Positions 26,826-40,345 of a DNA stretch of 64,000 nucleotides are shown piece after piece. A model generated the notes under the pieces. The model did no database searches. It was not told the DNA's origin and saw nothing but the letters and a program-made list of their open reading frames with translations. The DNA is from Kalaharituber pfeilii (taxonomy: Eukaryota; Ascomycota; Pezizomycetes; Pezizales; Pezizaceae), in NCBI GenBank assembly GCA_015179045.1, contig WHUZ01000007.1, positions 856,501 to 920,500 on the forward strand. The letters are read 5' to 3'. The position numbers and the translations under genes were made by a program. Numbering within the stretch: the first letter of the stretch is position 1; every line of letters starts with the position of its first letter.

Positions 26826-28367
26826 CAGTACACTATACTCTCGATATAAGAATACTCGATATAAGAATATGTTCGATGTAAGAATCTGACCTACCCGCCC
26901 CTCATACAAATTAAGAATAATTTCGTTACAAGGAATATTCTTTATTTTTCTTGCTTAGTCATGTACATATTCTTATATCGAATGGGCGCTAATACTAATT
27001 AGGGAGCTTATCGATAAAAGATACCCCACTTCTCGGCATCATTTCCATGTACCGTATATATACACACTTGATCTAAATGTAATTCATCATTACAATCAGC
27101 TGTAGAATTCTTTGAGTGCGGAATCTACTTAAGTGAACCTGCTGGTTCGATTTATATACTCATCATGCCTCCTGCTGGAGCTCCTAAACGACCCAAGCTG
27201 AGCATCAAGATATACAAACGGTGGTATGAGCAAAAGTATCTGGATAAGACATGAAGCTCTCAAAACCAATGATGCAATGTACCAAGATGGCAAGAATCAA
27301 AGACTTTCTTGTATGTATACCTATGCTCCCAGTCGAAGAACAGATACTGATTGCCTGTATAAACAGCAAAAGAGAACTAGTGATTGAGTAGAATTTAGTG
27401 TCTGGCATATACGAGTTTATGTAGGCATTTGGTGTCGATATAGCTAGCGTCATGTATATTTGGCCCTGTTTGGTTGACCACGTATAGCCGAGATTTCAAG
27501 TGGAAACTACGGCAACCAAACAATTTCTACGTTTTGCTAGGGTCGTTTCGCGCGAAACTAAACTGTGAGTTTCCGCCCGCAGAAATTGGAACTGTCCAAC
27601 AGAGGTGAGTATAGCCATGTATCAATTTGCTTGCTAGAGCAAATTGCATCACACAGTTGCATTGCATCATAACATTGACATTGCATCATGACATAAATAT
27701 CACATTGCACCACTATTATGGCAGAACTCAACCCTCATGATAACCTCACTCCAGACCTATTATTGGTGATTGGAATAGAAATAACAGAGCACATGCTGTT
27801 ATTTTACAATAAAACTCCTATGCAGTCATCAACATTGCAAAGAAATGCATACTTACAGGAAGTCTATTTTTTTAGCAAACCTGCGGCATCCTTTGGGAGG
27901 TCCACTTTGCTCATAGTTCTGACATTTTGGGTAGGCTGGTTGAGTGCTATAGCAGAAGGCATAGACAGTGATACTGATAGCAGTTAGTAGCTTGAGTCTC
28001 AGAATGCAATATCTGCAATTGACAAGTTTGACATTGGTGGTGGCGGGATCCAATTTTATTATTTTTTTCTTTTTTTTTTGCGCAATGAGAATGTAGCAAG
28101 TTGCCGATTGGTTTTGCACTGCATGTCTGTAGGTACGTAGTCAAATTGTAGCAAACAATCACTTCCCCAGTTCCAATTGCACCTCTTACGTCGTATCCCG
28201 CCTTGGCCATTCATACTGATGCTAAGGTCTGAACTATCTGATACGACCTACTGCAACCAAACAGGGCCTTATATGGCTGAATCTCTACTCTACTTGATAT
28301 AAAAATATATTTAATATTAGAATATTTGCCTGCCCCCCAACAATATCCTTATATCGAGAGTGTACTG
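26826..28367. mobile_element. Candidate DNA transposon with CAGTACAC / TCTCGATATAAG ends
   Basis: The left end has CAGTACAC at 26826 and TCTCGATATAAGAATA at 26839-26854, separated by five extra bases. The right end carries the inverse as one block, CAGTACAC then TCTCGATATAAGGATA (28344-28367). Further inverted copies of the CGATATAAGAATATG motif occur at about 26855-26990, so the left part may itself be a short foldback unit. The end sequence resembles fungal pogo/Fot1-type elements, but that is an impression. No transposase is left, and it is interrupted by another element at 27462-28268. Confidence 0.5.
27462..28268. mobile_element. Nested 807-bp inverted-repeat element
   Basis: The ends are perfect 15-bp inverted repeats, GGCCCTGTTTGGTTG at 27462-27476 and its complement at 28254-28268. 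Such GGCCCTGTTTGG ends are common in PIF/Harbinger-like MITEs. A second inverted CAACCAAACA lies at 27514-27523 near the left end. The element encloses an 89-codon plus-strand frame (27718-27987) with no recognised domain. The right side is followed by TTA, but the left is preceded by TTT, so a TTA target duplication is not proven. It lies inside the larger 26826-28367 unit. Confidence 0.62.
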
Positions 28368-29130
28368 TTACAGCAAACCATCACCCGGCAGTTTGCAAAC
28401 CTGGTAAGTAGAATCATTCACAAATATCTCCAAAGCTTCATGACTCTGTCAAATAACTCCTGCACCGAAGCATGTGAGAAACTTGTCCATAGCATCCTGA
28501 TATTTCCTGGGAGTATACATTTGCATTGTTATTGGTAAGTAAATTATATTCTTGTTTTGGTGTCTCAAATTGTTTTGATGACTTTTGCCACAGAACCTAA
28601 TTCGAAAAAAAAAAAGAACAAAAAGGAAGTAGCAGAGGCCGAGAAGACTGGGGAAGTTGATCTCCCTCTAACGTGATTCTCCGGGGTTGATGCCCTCCCG
28701 GTTGCAACGTTTTGATCAGGTGCAACGCTGACAGCAACAGATTGATGAGTTATCTGCAAGTACTACGGTCCCTGTCTTTACCTGTTAATGGTTGCCAAAA
28801 ACAATTTACTTACCCTATGCATACTTAATTCCTTGTGGCGTTCTCAAACTTAGCCAATTTAGGCATGAGGTTTTTGATTTTTACCTTAAACTTGAAATAA
28901 ATAAGGCGAGTCCTCCATGGCATTAATTAAGCGTCAATACTGCACCCCACCAAGCCTTGCCTTAGACAAAAAAGCATCTGTACAGCGAGATCTGGCCAAT
29001 CTAATTGAATGTGTTGTGATTATCAATGAGCCCCATGCAAATTGGAGTCAAAGTGGGGAGTCCGATGCGTCGTCAAAAGTTGGTACGTTCCTACATTGCG
29101 AAGACATTTTTGACAATATGTGGCCAATAT

Positions 29131-29173
<43 letters not shown>

Positions 29174-29810
29174 CAGCACCTGCGACAGAAAGAAAGGATA
29201 TTTGCATAATTTACTGCACTTCACTTACTTTGCTTGAGCCGAACTTACTTGCGCGATAAGTCCAAAATAAGAACAATGAGGTTTGCCCATAACCAAGTTG
29301 ACCAATGAGCGTTGAGGCCAAGTTGCTACTGTACTGTCAGGCCACAATAATAAAGTGCAGTAGCTAAGGTGAGTGAATAGTTTTTGGCAACAACTAATCT
29401 ATTTTGTCGTAGCGTACCGATGTTCATAACTACTTAGGCTAATTGTTGAAAGACAAACATGCAAATAATAAACACCAAAAAAGGGGAAAAAGGTAAAACA
29501 TAAGAATGAAGTTTCCTTTAGGAGAAAATGAACAAAACCAAACAAAACCATAGGGTGGTAAATGAAAGTTGAAGTTTTTTTTTTTGGTGTGATTCAACCT
29601 TAGCATGTCACGAATGCAGTAAAACAACTAAAACCATGACTGGATAATAGGACAGCACGACCCTTGTAAAAGGGTTCGTAAATGCGGAATAAAAAAAAAA
29701 AAAATTTACAAACTTGAGGAAATAGGAAACCTAAGCTCGGTCGGAGTAAATCTTGCAACGCCGGGGTTTGGCTCCCCTCTTCCTCCTCTTTGATCCGCCC
29801 CGTCCCCGCA
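28368..29810. other. Intergenic region downstream of the repeat cluster
   Basis: Contains A/T homopolymers (28606-28616, 29133-29169, 29576-29586, 29690-29704). The frames at 28326-28538 and 28917-29237 have no recognisable domain, and the latter runs through the A37 tract. No gene called. Confidence 0.4.
29133..29169. repeat. A37 homopolymer
   Basis: An uninterrupted run of 37 A residues. It could be the tail of a plus-strand retroposon, but no duplicated flanking sequence was found within 300 bp upstream. Confidence 0.95.
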
Positions 29811-32800
29811 TCAAGCCGCCGCAACTGCCTCTCCCGTCCCCCTCGCCCCATCAAAATACCTCTCCATCTCCCCGCCTCCCGGAGTCCCAGCTGCCGGAAC
29901 TGCGATCGTAATCCTCCTCTCCTTTGGTGTCAACGGCGGCGTCGGGCCGATGCTGGGGGGCATCGAATTCCGTTTCTTCCTCTCCCTTTCCCGCTCCTCT
30001 CGTGCAGGGGTGCCGCGCGATTGGTCACCGGGCTGGGCGGGGTTGGATGCGGATTGCGAGGGCAATGTGGGAGTGCTGGTGGAGGCGGAGGTACATGAGG
30101 AAATGTTAACGACGCTTTTCACAGAGCTGTTTCTCCGCGTTCCCAAGGCTGAGCCAGAGGCAGGCTGAATCTCCTCTGCCTCAATCAATCTCGAAATTGG
30201 GATAGGCGGCGCCTGCGGCACCGGCTCTCGTACCATATTCACCTGTGCTGGGGTCACTGGCCGCGGGATACCCGCCCCCGCGACCGCCCCCCCCGCTGCC
30301 CTGCTATTCCCACAAATAGACTCATTTCGATGCTTCGTCACCGAACTTGCCATCGACTGCTGCTGCTGCTGCTGCCCGAAGCTGGCCTGCGACAACGTCA
30401 GCTCTAGCCCTACCCCCCCGGGCCCCTCCCGCTCATGTTCTACATCTGTGTCGTAATCCGAAATCGGCGATGTCGGGGGGTAGAGGTTTGACAGACGCTT
30501 CGCGGCTTTGGCGGGTATGGCGGGAGGTATGGAGGGGGTATCGTTGAGGAGGGTGGAAGCGGTGGAGGTGCGGTTGTTTGTGGAGGAGTTGGAGAAAGAC
30601 GAGAAAGAGATAGATGTGTTTGGGTTGTTACCGCTCGTTATGGAGATCCGGGGTTCACGCTGTCGACCGCGATCGATGTCCAGCGGGGTAGATACCTCAG
30701 GGTCCACAGCCTTCCCTTTACCTTTACGGTTTCGATCTAACGAGCCCTGTGGTCCACTTTCCCTCCGCAATCCCTTGTGTGGTGACGGCGGGGGAGAGTA
30801 AGCTCCTAGAATTTCATCTAAGTATTCCTGCTCCAGCCCACCTTCTACGTCACCTTCATTCCATGCTTTCCACCTCCTCCTTTCCCTCCCTGGCCTCACC
30901 GGCATTCCCCACTCTGTTCTCAGCGTCAGCCTCGGCTCTAACGTCGTCGCGAGGTCCCACCCAAGCTTCATGCACTCCTCCTTCTCTAGCCTACTCGCCT
31001 CGTTCCTCGCATCCTGCTCCATGCGTAAAAGCTCCTCTCGACGCTTATTTATCATCTCCATCCGCTCATTCAGACTTCCCCGCACTGCCTCTCTTACAAT
31101 CCCAATCCCACCTAACGCCTCCTTGACATAATACGTGGTCTCCTCTAATTCCGTGGCGCGAGAGTTGCAGCCAAGTAGGCTCGCGACCCGCACAGAGTTG
31201 TCGAGGTGCCCAAGCAGCTTCTCACCTGAAACGAACTTCCGCCTCGTAACATCCTGCTGCAACTCACCTACGTTCTTCATCAGGCTCGTGAGATGCGCAA
31301 CCGCATGAGGCGGCGGTTTCATACTGGCCCTGGTCCTCGTCGGAGTGCCCGACCCGGACGACGATGAGTCTCCATTAGCACTCCCCGAGACATGCACCTC
31401 ACCCGATGCTGAGTTAAGCGCCTCAAGTATAGTCTTTGACCATGTCGAGACGTCCGCAGCCTCAGGACAATCCCAGAGGTTGCTGTGGAGTATTTCCGGG
31501 AACCACTTTGACGAAAAGTCGAAGAAGACGAATTCGAGGGTTGCGAGGAGAAGGTTGAGGATGTGGTATTGGACTTTATAAGGGAGGGAAATCTCGGTGA
31601 GTTGCAGTGGTGGACGGTAGATGACAGTGGGGGACATGGCACCGTGTTTGCGGGAGAGGCTATGCGGGCGGGAGTGGGAGTGGGTGTGGGTGTGGGTGTG
31701 GGTATGGGAGTGGGTGTCAGGTTGGGAATGAGAAGCTACGAGAGGAGGAGGTTGTGGCCGGCCGCGAGGCTCGTGGGTGTAGGAGGAGCTGGGGGAATAT
31801 TGGCCCTGATGGTGGCGCTGATGCTGGGTGTGGTGGGGTTGGTGCATGAAGTAGCTTCCTTGGGAGGTCCTGGACTGATGGAACTCGTCGATGTGGGTAG
31901 AGATAGAGTGTATCATTGGTTGTGGTGGTGGCACTGGGAGCGTGGTAGAACTACGTATCCTTAAAGTCATGGCCAATTACAGTTAGTAGATGCAAAGAGA
32001 ACAGTATGAGAGGGGTGTTAGACAGATTATTATATTACATACTTAGGACTGGGAACCGTCGATTCATCCGTGTTTACAGGCTTCATCATGGGCAACGGCG
32101 GAGGCAAAGGCGTTGCTAAACTCGGACTGAAGCCCCTCAGTAATGAGGCATCAACCAACGATACTTCCAACGACTTCCACGGCTGTGCTGGTTCAGGTGG
32201 GCTCATCTGGGCAAGTGGTGTCCCGCGAGGAGCATGCCTTGATGGAGGCGTTGACGCCGGGCCCGAGTCCAGCTCTGGCGCAGCCGAGGCCGGAGAAGAG
32301 GTATGTGACGACTGGGCCGGGGGAGCGGTGCTGGCCTGCGACGTGGACGAGCTCGAGCCTATCGAGGCCGAGGAGGCTCGCAGCCGGCTGTGAGGAAGCG
32401 CGATGTTGATTTGGGCTGATGCGCCGCGTCTGTGGAGGCAATGGGCCCGATTAGCTTCCATGTCTTCTCCGCACGTGAATGCAGCTTGCCAGGGCGAAGG
32501 TTGCATGCCTGATCACCGCCCCCCCGAACTCCGCGAGGCCCTTCGCGGTCTCAGCGGTGAGAGACCCGCCCGGCGTCGTCAGCGCCGGCATCTGCGCCAG
32601 GCCCGACGCAGGCCCGAGCCGTGCTGCCGCCGGCACCGCTGACGCCCTGCTCCGTGAGGCCTCCGCGGGCCGCGCGGGCGTGTCCTTCTGCGCCAGGCTC
32701 CACGGCGGCCCCTCTCGCGCCGTGCCGCCTGCGTCCTGCGCGCCCGACGCCGCAAAGCTGCCCCTCTTCGCCTTCGCCGCCGCCGGAGGCTGCTGCGCGG

Positions 32801-33143
32801 CATGCCCCTGCGTGACCGCAGCCGGCCCCGGCCCCAGCCCCGCCGCCTTCGCCAGCGGCACCTCGCAATTCCCGGCCACCCCCTTCGGCTTGCCGCCCTC
32901 AATCAATTGCTGGATAAACCCGTGCTTGACCAAGTTGTCCCATGCTTCGTTGAACCTCTGCGGCCACTGGCCGTCTTTGAGCTCCTGCGGCGTCTTGGCC
33001 ATGAGGATGGGCTTGAGAACCTTTTTCCCGATGAACCCGCCGCCGCGGGAGTTCGTGTGGAAGGCGAGCGAGGGGGACGTTTGGCGGATCCATTGCTCGA
33101 TGGCCGAGGTAGCGGCGGTAGCGGGCTCCGATGAGGACGCCAT
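29811..33143 (-). CDS. Unrecognised large, mostly disordered fungal protein
   Basis: Three exons are proposed: 33143-32475, 32429-32043 and 31959-29811. The 32042-31960 intron (GTATGT donor, CTACTAAC branch, AAG acceptor) fuses what otherwise look like two genes only 60 bp apart, and the joined frame is correct. The N-terminus (MASSSEP... SPSLAFHTNSRGGGFIGKKV and RFNEAWDNLVKHGFIQQL) looks folded and helical. An Ala/Pro/Ser-rich linker follows. A second conserved-looking block reads LPYKVQYHILNLLLATLEF ... KWFPEIL ... WDCPEA, followed by a coiled-coil-like helix. A His-Thr repeat and a Pro/Ser-rich tail complete it. Exon 1 needs two extra bases or one fewer to meet exon 2; this exon is GC-rich with a C7 run at 32519-32525. 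Expected length is about 1,068 residues. I do not recognise the function. Confidence 0.68.
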
Positions 33144-33403
33144 ATTGCAGGCGGAGGGGCAATGCAAGGGTCTTTCAACACTTCTCGTACCTATTTTTTT
33201 CCTTCGTTATTTACTTTTAAATATACTTTTTTCAAATAGAAGGGGGGGGACACACCCGTCGGTTTCGCTGTCTTATAGCAATCTCAACTGCACACTCTCG
33301 AGCCCCACCTGAGCTGCTGCTGCCAGTAATCGTGCGCGTGTGCTCTTCTTGGGACGGATAGACGCTCAAACCGTTCGTAGCCTTCTGGCTTTGTGCCGTT
33401 TAA

Positions 33404-33405
<2 letters not shown>

Positions 33406-33436
<31 letters not shown>
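33406..33436. repeat. (CAG)10 trinucleotide repeat
   Basis: A perfect CAG/CTG tract of 31 bp, 260 bp upstream of the 1,068-residue gene, in noncoding DNA. Confidence 0.95.
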
Positions 33437-33438
<2 letters not shown>

Positions 33439-33593
33439 AAGGGTTTTAATGTGCTGAGCTCCTCGGACCGCGTTGTCCATCCTTGATACCAGCCACGTTG
33501 GCCCTGTTTTTTTACAGCACTCTAATTTGCCTCCGCTGCTGTCGCTGTGCAGAGGGCTGCATGTGCCGCAAGCGGAGGAGGCCCTTCATCATG

Positions 33594-33682
33594 GGCTCTC
33601 TCCCCCCTCTCCCCCGCTCTCTCCCCCACTCTCCCCCCTCTCCCCCCCTCTCCCCCCTCTCCCCTTCTCCCCCTCTCTCCCA
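33594..33682. repeat. C/T-only polypyrimidine tract
   Basis: About 90 bp of almost pure CTCTCCCCC-type sequence. Such tracts can adopt unusual DNA structures and are common in fungal noncoding regions. Confidence 0.85.
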
Positions 33683-34261
33683 CGCTGTGCTCCTCGCCGG
33701 CTTCTCTGTAAGAAGACTCTAATTGCTGCCACACACCGATGTCGTGCGCGCGCCTGCACAGTCCACAGCCTGGTTCGAGTGGGTGGTGCGATCCACGATT
33801 TCAATAACGACCGCTCAATTACACAAGCCACCTCAACATGCAGCCCCCGACAGCCCCGACAGCCCCGACAGCCCGCCCAATGGCTGGAGATGCCCCCCGC
33901 AACTGCGAAAATGCACGTTCATTGGAGCCAGCTCGTTACTGGATGCTCGTGCCGATCTTTGTTGCTCCGCCTGGGCTGCTCTTCAATCGTATTCATCACG
34001 CGAAGATGTATATGCCGTCATTCTGTGTTGCAAAAATTCGATTCACAGTATGTAATGTTGTAGTTCACGAGACTAATGTCAGATATATTCAATTATTAAC
34101 TACAGCAGCTGGCACGATACTAATAGCAACTGTAACACGTGCCCAGACGGCAACTCTAGTACAGTACAATACAAGCGCAGAGAAACGAAAAATAAGAGCG
34201 ATCCGAGTATTCACTAGTTCAGTTTGCCCCGACCTTGGCTGCCCCCTCCTCCGTGAGGACC

Positions 34262-36076
<1,815 letters not shown>

Positions 36077-36149
36077 GCTGCGTGCTGCGTGCTGTGTGCT
36101 GCGTGCTGTATTGCTCGGTGCTGTATTGCTCGGTGCTGTATTGCTCGGT
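36077..36149 (-). repeat. Two tandem repeats abutting the chitinase start codon
   Basis: Directly upstream of the ATG lie four copies of a 7-bp unit (36077-36104, GCTGCGT on the plus strand, one mismatch). Three perfect copies of a 15-bp unit follow (36105-36149, GCTGTATTGCTCGGT). Both would lie in the 5' leader of the transcript. Confidence 0.95.
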
Positions 36150-39100
36150 GCTATTTGGTCGAAGTGAGTGTGAAAGCGTATGCGAGGGCTTGGCAGTTGA
36201 GATTGTTGGGGGGGGGGGTGCAGTGAGTGTCCGCTATGTACTTGTAAGCACTTACGGGAACGGTTGGATGCGTGCGGTTTGTACAGTACTCGAGTACAGG
36301 ACAGGAGCTCGAGGCTGCTCAACTCCTTTATAAACCTTTTCAAGTCCGGCGCAGAGCAGGACAAGAGGCCAGCGCCAGCGCAAACAGGAGCGACAGGTGA
36401 AGCCGGCCACGAGCAAGCACAGGCCGAGCGTCGAGACCTCAGCATCGCGCATGGTCAGGTGGGGGAGTGACTCCTGCCTGGGGGCGAACGGCACAGAGGC
36501 CCTCGCACGCTGCGCAGCCCCGCGCGGCAGATCAGGGTCCGGGCTGCAGGCTGCAGGCTGCCGCGGCTCTTGCGGCTACTCCTACGTCCTGGCCGCACGC
36601 CGGCCTAGCATCGTCCAGCAGGGCTGCATCTGCTACTTTGGTCCGATCTGATCTGATCCGACGGGCGGGGCGGAAAGGCTTGTCTGCCAGAATTGGATGG
36701 CATGGCATCCACGATCCCCGGTTCTGTCTCTAGGGTCTAGTCACCCGGTGCTCGACATCTTCGACATTGTACCTGCTGCGCCTTGTCGTGTGCCATGCCA
36801 TGTTCGCCCTGTGCCGCCGCCCTGTGCCGCAGCGCCGCCCCATCCCGCCAATCCTTTGCTCTTCTATGGCTGCTGTCCAGTCTCCTCGGAGTTGTTCCCC
36901 TCCGCCTCAGTTTTGAGCTCCGCCACACGGGGCGATCATCGCTGAATGGCTCCGAGTGGCTAGTGCTGGGGCTCTGATTGGCCCCGGTTTGAATAGCCAG
37001 CTATGTCGACAGCTACATGTTTTTCGCAATTTGAGTCACCGAACACTACAACTGCAATCCGCAGAATGACTTACGGAGTATGACTCGAATCGCACGCAAT
37101 GGCTGCGATGCCAGGATTCAGACAAGCCGAGTGAACGAAACCTTCATCCATTCACCACAAGTGGGATCAAGACCTAAGTCAGGTGTTACAAGACGGAGCC
37201 TTGATTCAGAGAACTCTCTCGGTCATTGTTCTAGAATAGTGCCCTCTTGTGCCCTATAGTTGGCGGTAATGTATATAGATTTGGAGCCCTGATTAGGTGC
37301 TAAAATAAGCTAAAGAGCTCAACGGATTGATGAGCTCATAATCGGCAGAGCATCCCAATTGAGACAGGGTTCTTGACGTCTTCATTTCCCTTGCTGCAAT
37401 TGTGCCAAGATTTTCCCCAACTGTAATTCTGGGCACTTATGAGCCATGGTTACTTACGAGCCCTTTTATTTGGCATAGTCTGGTTATTTGGGGGTTGTGC
37501 CAACCCTATCTGGGGCAGACATTTTTGTGAGGCTGCATCTGGAAACATGCTGACCATAATTATAGCCTATCCCGAATGAGCTCGCGTGACTCTTCTGGCA
37601 TTCCAAAACACTTAGTTATTCAACCATCCAATCAGTATGCGCCTTGTCCAGTAAATAATCACTGGAATGCGTATGACCTGCTTGGAAGGCGATATTCCGT
37701 TCGAAACGTAGTCAGCTTGTGCCTGAGACATGCATAATTTTCACTGCGCGCATCAAGAATGACTAACTTGAATAGCAGAGTCAAAATTCCGTGCATCAAG
37801 CAAGACACAGTGCTACAGACGACCTTTGCATACGTATACCTAGTTGGAAAGAAACAGCCGTCCACAGTGCAACATGAAGATCAAGAGCACAGATGACGCA
37901 TGGGTCTGCTAACTTCCGAGGTAGCCGCCCCATAAGGCGTCGGCTCTTGGTACATGTAAGTACCGACAGTCGGCGTTGGTTACAGCACTAGGGTACCAGG
38001 TACTCGAGTATGATACTCCCTGGCAGCGTTGGCCCCAACGTCCCGCTTTCTTTCGTTTCAGATGGGGCGATCCGTTGTCACAAGTTAGTAATAGTGTTGC
38101 ATTCTCATTCCCAGATTCTGCTCCGACGGATGCGCGGCTGACCCTTTGCCTTAGTCTGGTTGCACCCTTTGCCTGGTTACGAGACTAACCCTCTGCATGC
38201 CGTTTTCTTCTTCAGCCCTACCCAACCAACAAACAAGCATTCCAGAGGGCATCAGCCGAGTCTGGGTAGAGATGCTCCCCCGTTCACATGACCGTTGCAA
38301 CCCAGCCAACCCCGCATTCTGGTACCGGCCAAGCGGACAGAAAGGGTTATTGTGCCGTGTTGCAGCCTGTCATTGTCGCTCTTGACTGATCACAGGACGA
38401 CAAGAATGTTTTGACATATTCGATTTGGAAGCTGCTACCACTGATATTCGAGTGTTTACAGACCGCAATGCAAAGGACGTGCTTCAATCTCAATACCACA
38501 TGCGACAGAAACATGCGTGCTCAGAACTCAATACTGTGACAAATTTAAATCGGTTATCATGCCCATGCAATGTTCCCTCGAGCACAAAATTAATCGCTTT
38601 TAGGATGCTGTTCCCATGATAGATAGTTCCGGTGAGGATCTTCGTCCCCTCTCGAAGTCGAGGCCCATCCCTTCTGAGCCCCCGCGGCACACGAAATACA
38701 TCACATTCATCCCAATTTAGTACCGAAACTGATCTCTTGTATTCCTTGAAATGGCAAAAGCTCAGCTTCAAGCATTGACCATCGCTCAGTCAGTAAGACA
38801 TAGCTACTTTCTCTTTTTCTCATTCCTAGACTGATGAAGGGTGTTGATGCTCTCCCAGTGACAAAGGCAGTCCCTGCCTACATCTAGTTTTAAACATCAC
38901 CAGTACCCCTCGCAGATCTCAGTCGCGCAAATTGGAAACGGGCGCTAGCAAGTAAAGCGTACTTCGAAGTTGCGAATTATTATTCGACAAAGATTAATGG
39001 TGACAGGGCTTGATTGAGGCCCTACTGGAGGCGTGTCAGAAGGCTTGTTACACTGAGCACCCTTGCCAGTGCATTGCAATTTTGAGTTGACGCGAGCGAT

Positions 39101-39690
39101 TAATATCCATGACCAGACTACACTTGAGCCTGGGCCTCCACGTGTTTGCGAACAATTCAGGTACCTGCGCCTCCACACAGGACAAGTAGGTATGCATGCA
39201 ATAGGGCTCCATCCTAACTCGAGGTCTGTCCACGAGCTCAGTTAGGAACAGTTAGGAACACGCCCAGTGCAAGACAGCGCACATCGGCAGATGCATACAG
39301 TATGGCTGGAAACGGTCGGCAAAGGCCGCGGGTAGCGCTGGATGACTACATATCTTCAAATTCTCTTGGTCAAGTGCGTGGTCAAGTGCGTGGTCAAGTG
39401 CTCCCTTCTCTCGCCACCATGCGTAGCGTTTGTCTGAGCTGCCTTCTTCTGTTTCTGTTTCAAATTCTGATTGCGGTGGACCAAGACCGTCTGCAGACCG
39501 GGCTCCAGGGCCTGCGTGGCTGAAATGCTCATCCACTCACGGTGCCAAACTACAGTATACTAGCCGGTTACCTAACTGCTCGTTTCAGCCGTCAGCTCCA
39601 GGTGAATGCGTGGCCTGTTCACTGTATCACCGTAGCACCGCCTGGATCCACCATGACTGAGTTGTGCATGGAGCTCAGCCAGGCCTCGGC
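36150..39690. other. Intergenic region between divergent chitinase and GH81 genes
   Basis: No gene is recognised. There is a G10 run near 36209-36218 and a 12-bp tandem GGTCAAGTGCGT (2.7 copies) near 39368-39400. The segment 36400-36950 is GC-rich with overlapping frames on both strands and no domain. It probably contains the upstream regulatory regions of both wall-hydrolase genes. Confidence 0.45.
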
Positions 39691-39699
39691 GAGCTCGTC

Positions 39700-39737
<38 letters not shown>

Positions 39738-39783
39738 TCAATACTCGCAGGCCGCCCGGAGGGCTATGGCGAGGAGCTCGTCG
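39691..39783 (-). mobile_element. SINE-like mini-retroposon, copy 2, with T34 (A34 tail) and 10-bp duplication
   Basis: The direct repeat GAGCTCGTCG at 39691-39700 and 39774-39783 flanks the insert. Read on the minus strand, the insert is the core CGCCATAGCCC-TCC-GGGCGGC, TGCGAG, TTGATA and then 34 A residues (39701-39734). Core, orientation of the tail and target duplication match the copy at 26022-26101. The long pure tail suggests a recent insertion. Confidence 0.85.
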
Positions 39784-40345
39784 TGTTCATCTCGTGCGAC
39801 ACAATCGCCGCGGCCACGGCTCTGGTGCCCCATCCTCACGGTGGGCGGGGCGGTTTAGGCCCGTGGGACTGGAGCTGGTGCCACGGCTTCAGCGCGCGCA
39901 AGCAGCCACCCTATGCCTGCCCAGAGGGTCAGCTGGCCTGCCCAGCACGCGCGCCCCACGCAGGCCCAGCCCAGCCCAGCCCAGCCCAGCCCAGCCCAGC
40001 CGGCCCCCGGCCAGTGTCCAGCTGAGCTGAGGGATGTCCCCACCACGCCTTGCCTCGGCACGGCTGCTCCGCGCCGCTGCCAGTGGCCCACTAGTCCCAG
40101 CTTGGCATCATCAGCAGGCAGACGGATCGGGCAGTCGCGAGGACAGAGGGCAGAGGGCAGAGGGCAGAGGGCAGAGGGTATAAAGCGCAGGCCGGCCCCA
40201 ATAGCGGACAGCATATACTGTGCGCCTTGTGCAAAAGCACGTCAGTTGAACATCAGTCAAGCACATTGCCATTGCTATTGCTCTTATCTCTGCCACAAAC
40301 CCCAAGCAGCTCACATCCTCCGCGGGCGTCAGGCAAGACATCGTC
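39784..40345 (+). promoter_or_regulatory. GH81 gene upstream region with TATA box and tandem repeats
   Basis: A TATAAAG sequence at 40179-40185 lies about 165 bp before the GH81 start codon. It is immediately preceded by five perfect copies of CAGAGGG (40144-40178). Further upstream are seven copies of CCCAG (39965-39999). The TATA assignment is by motif and position only. Confidence 0.5.

Larger units (their letters stand above)
33144..34261. other. Intergenic, repeat-rich
   Basis: Holds a (CAG)10 tract and a pyrimidine tract, plus three copies of CCCCGACAG at about 33844-33870. No gene was recognised. It lies between the upstream side of the 1,068-residue gene and the 3' end of the chitinase gene. 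Confidence 0.5.

Noticed and set aside
29133..29169. A37 run as a retroposon tail
   Set aside because: No target duplication and no core of the SINE-like family next to it, so it is listed only as a homopolymer.
32479..33312. 277-codon plus-strand open frame
   Set aside because: It mirrors the GC-rich first exon of the minus-strand gene; its composition is Ala/Pro-rich with no domain, and the minus strand has splice signals and structured segments.
33405..34063. Plus-strand frames through the CAG and CT repeats
   Set aside because: Coding potential comes from simple repeats; no start context or domain.
36077..36445. Upstream in-frame ATG for the chitinase
   Set aside because: It would add 123 repetitive, Cys/Ser-rich residues not expected in the family; MSNLKSVAYYVNW is the normal start.
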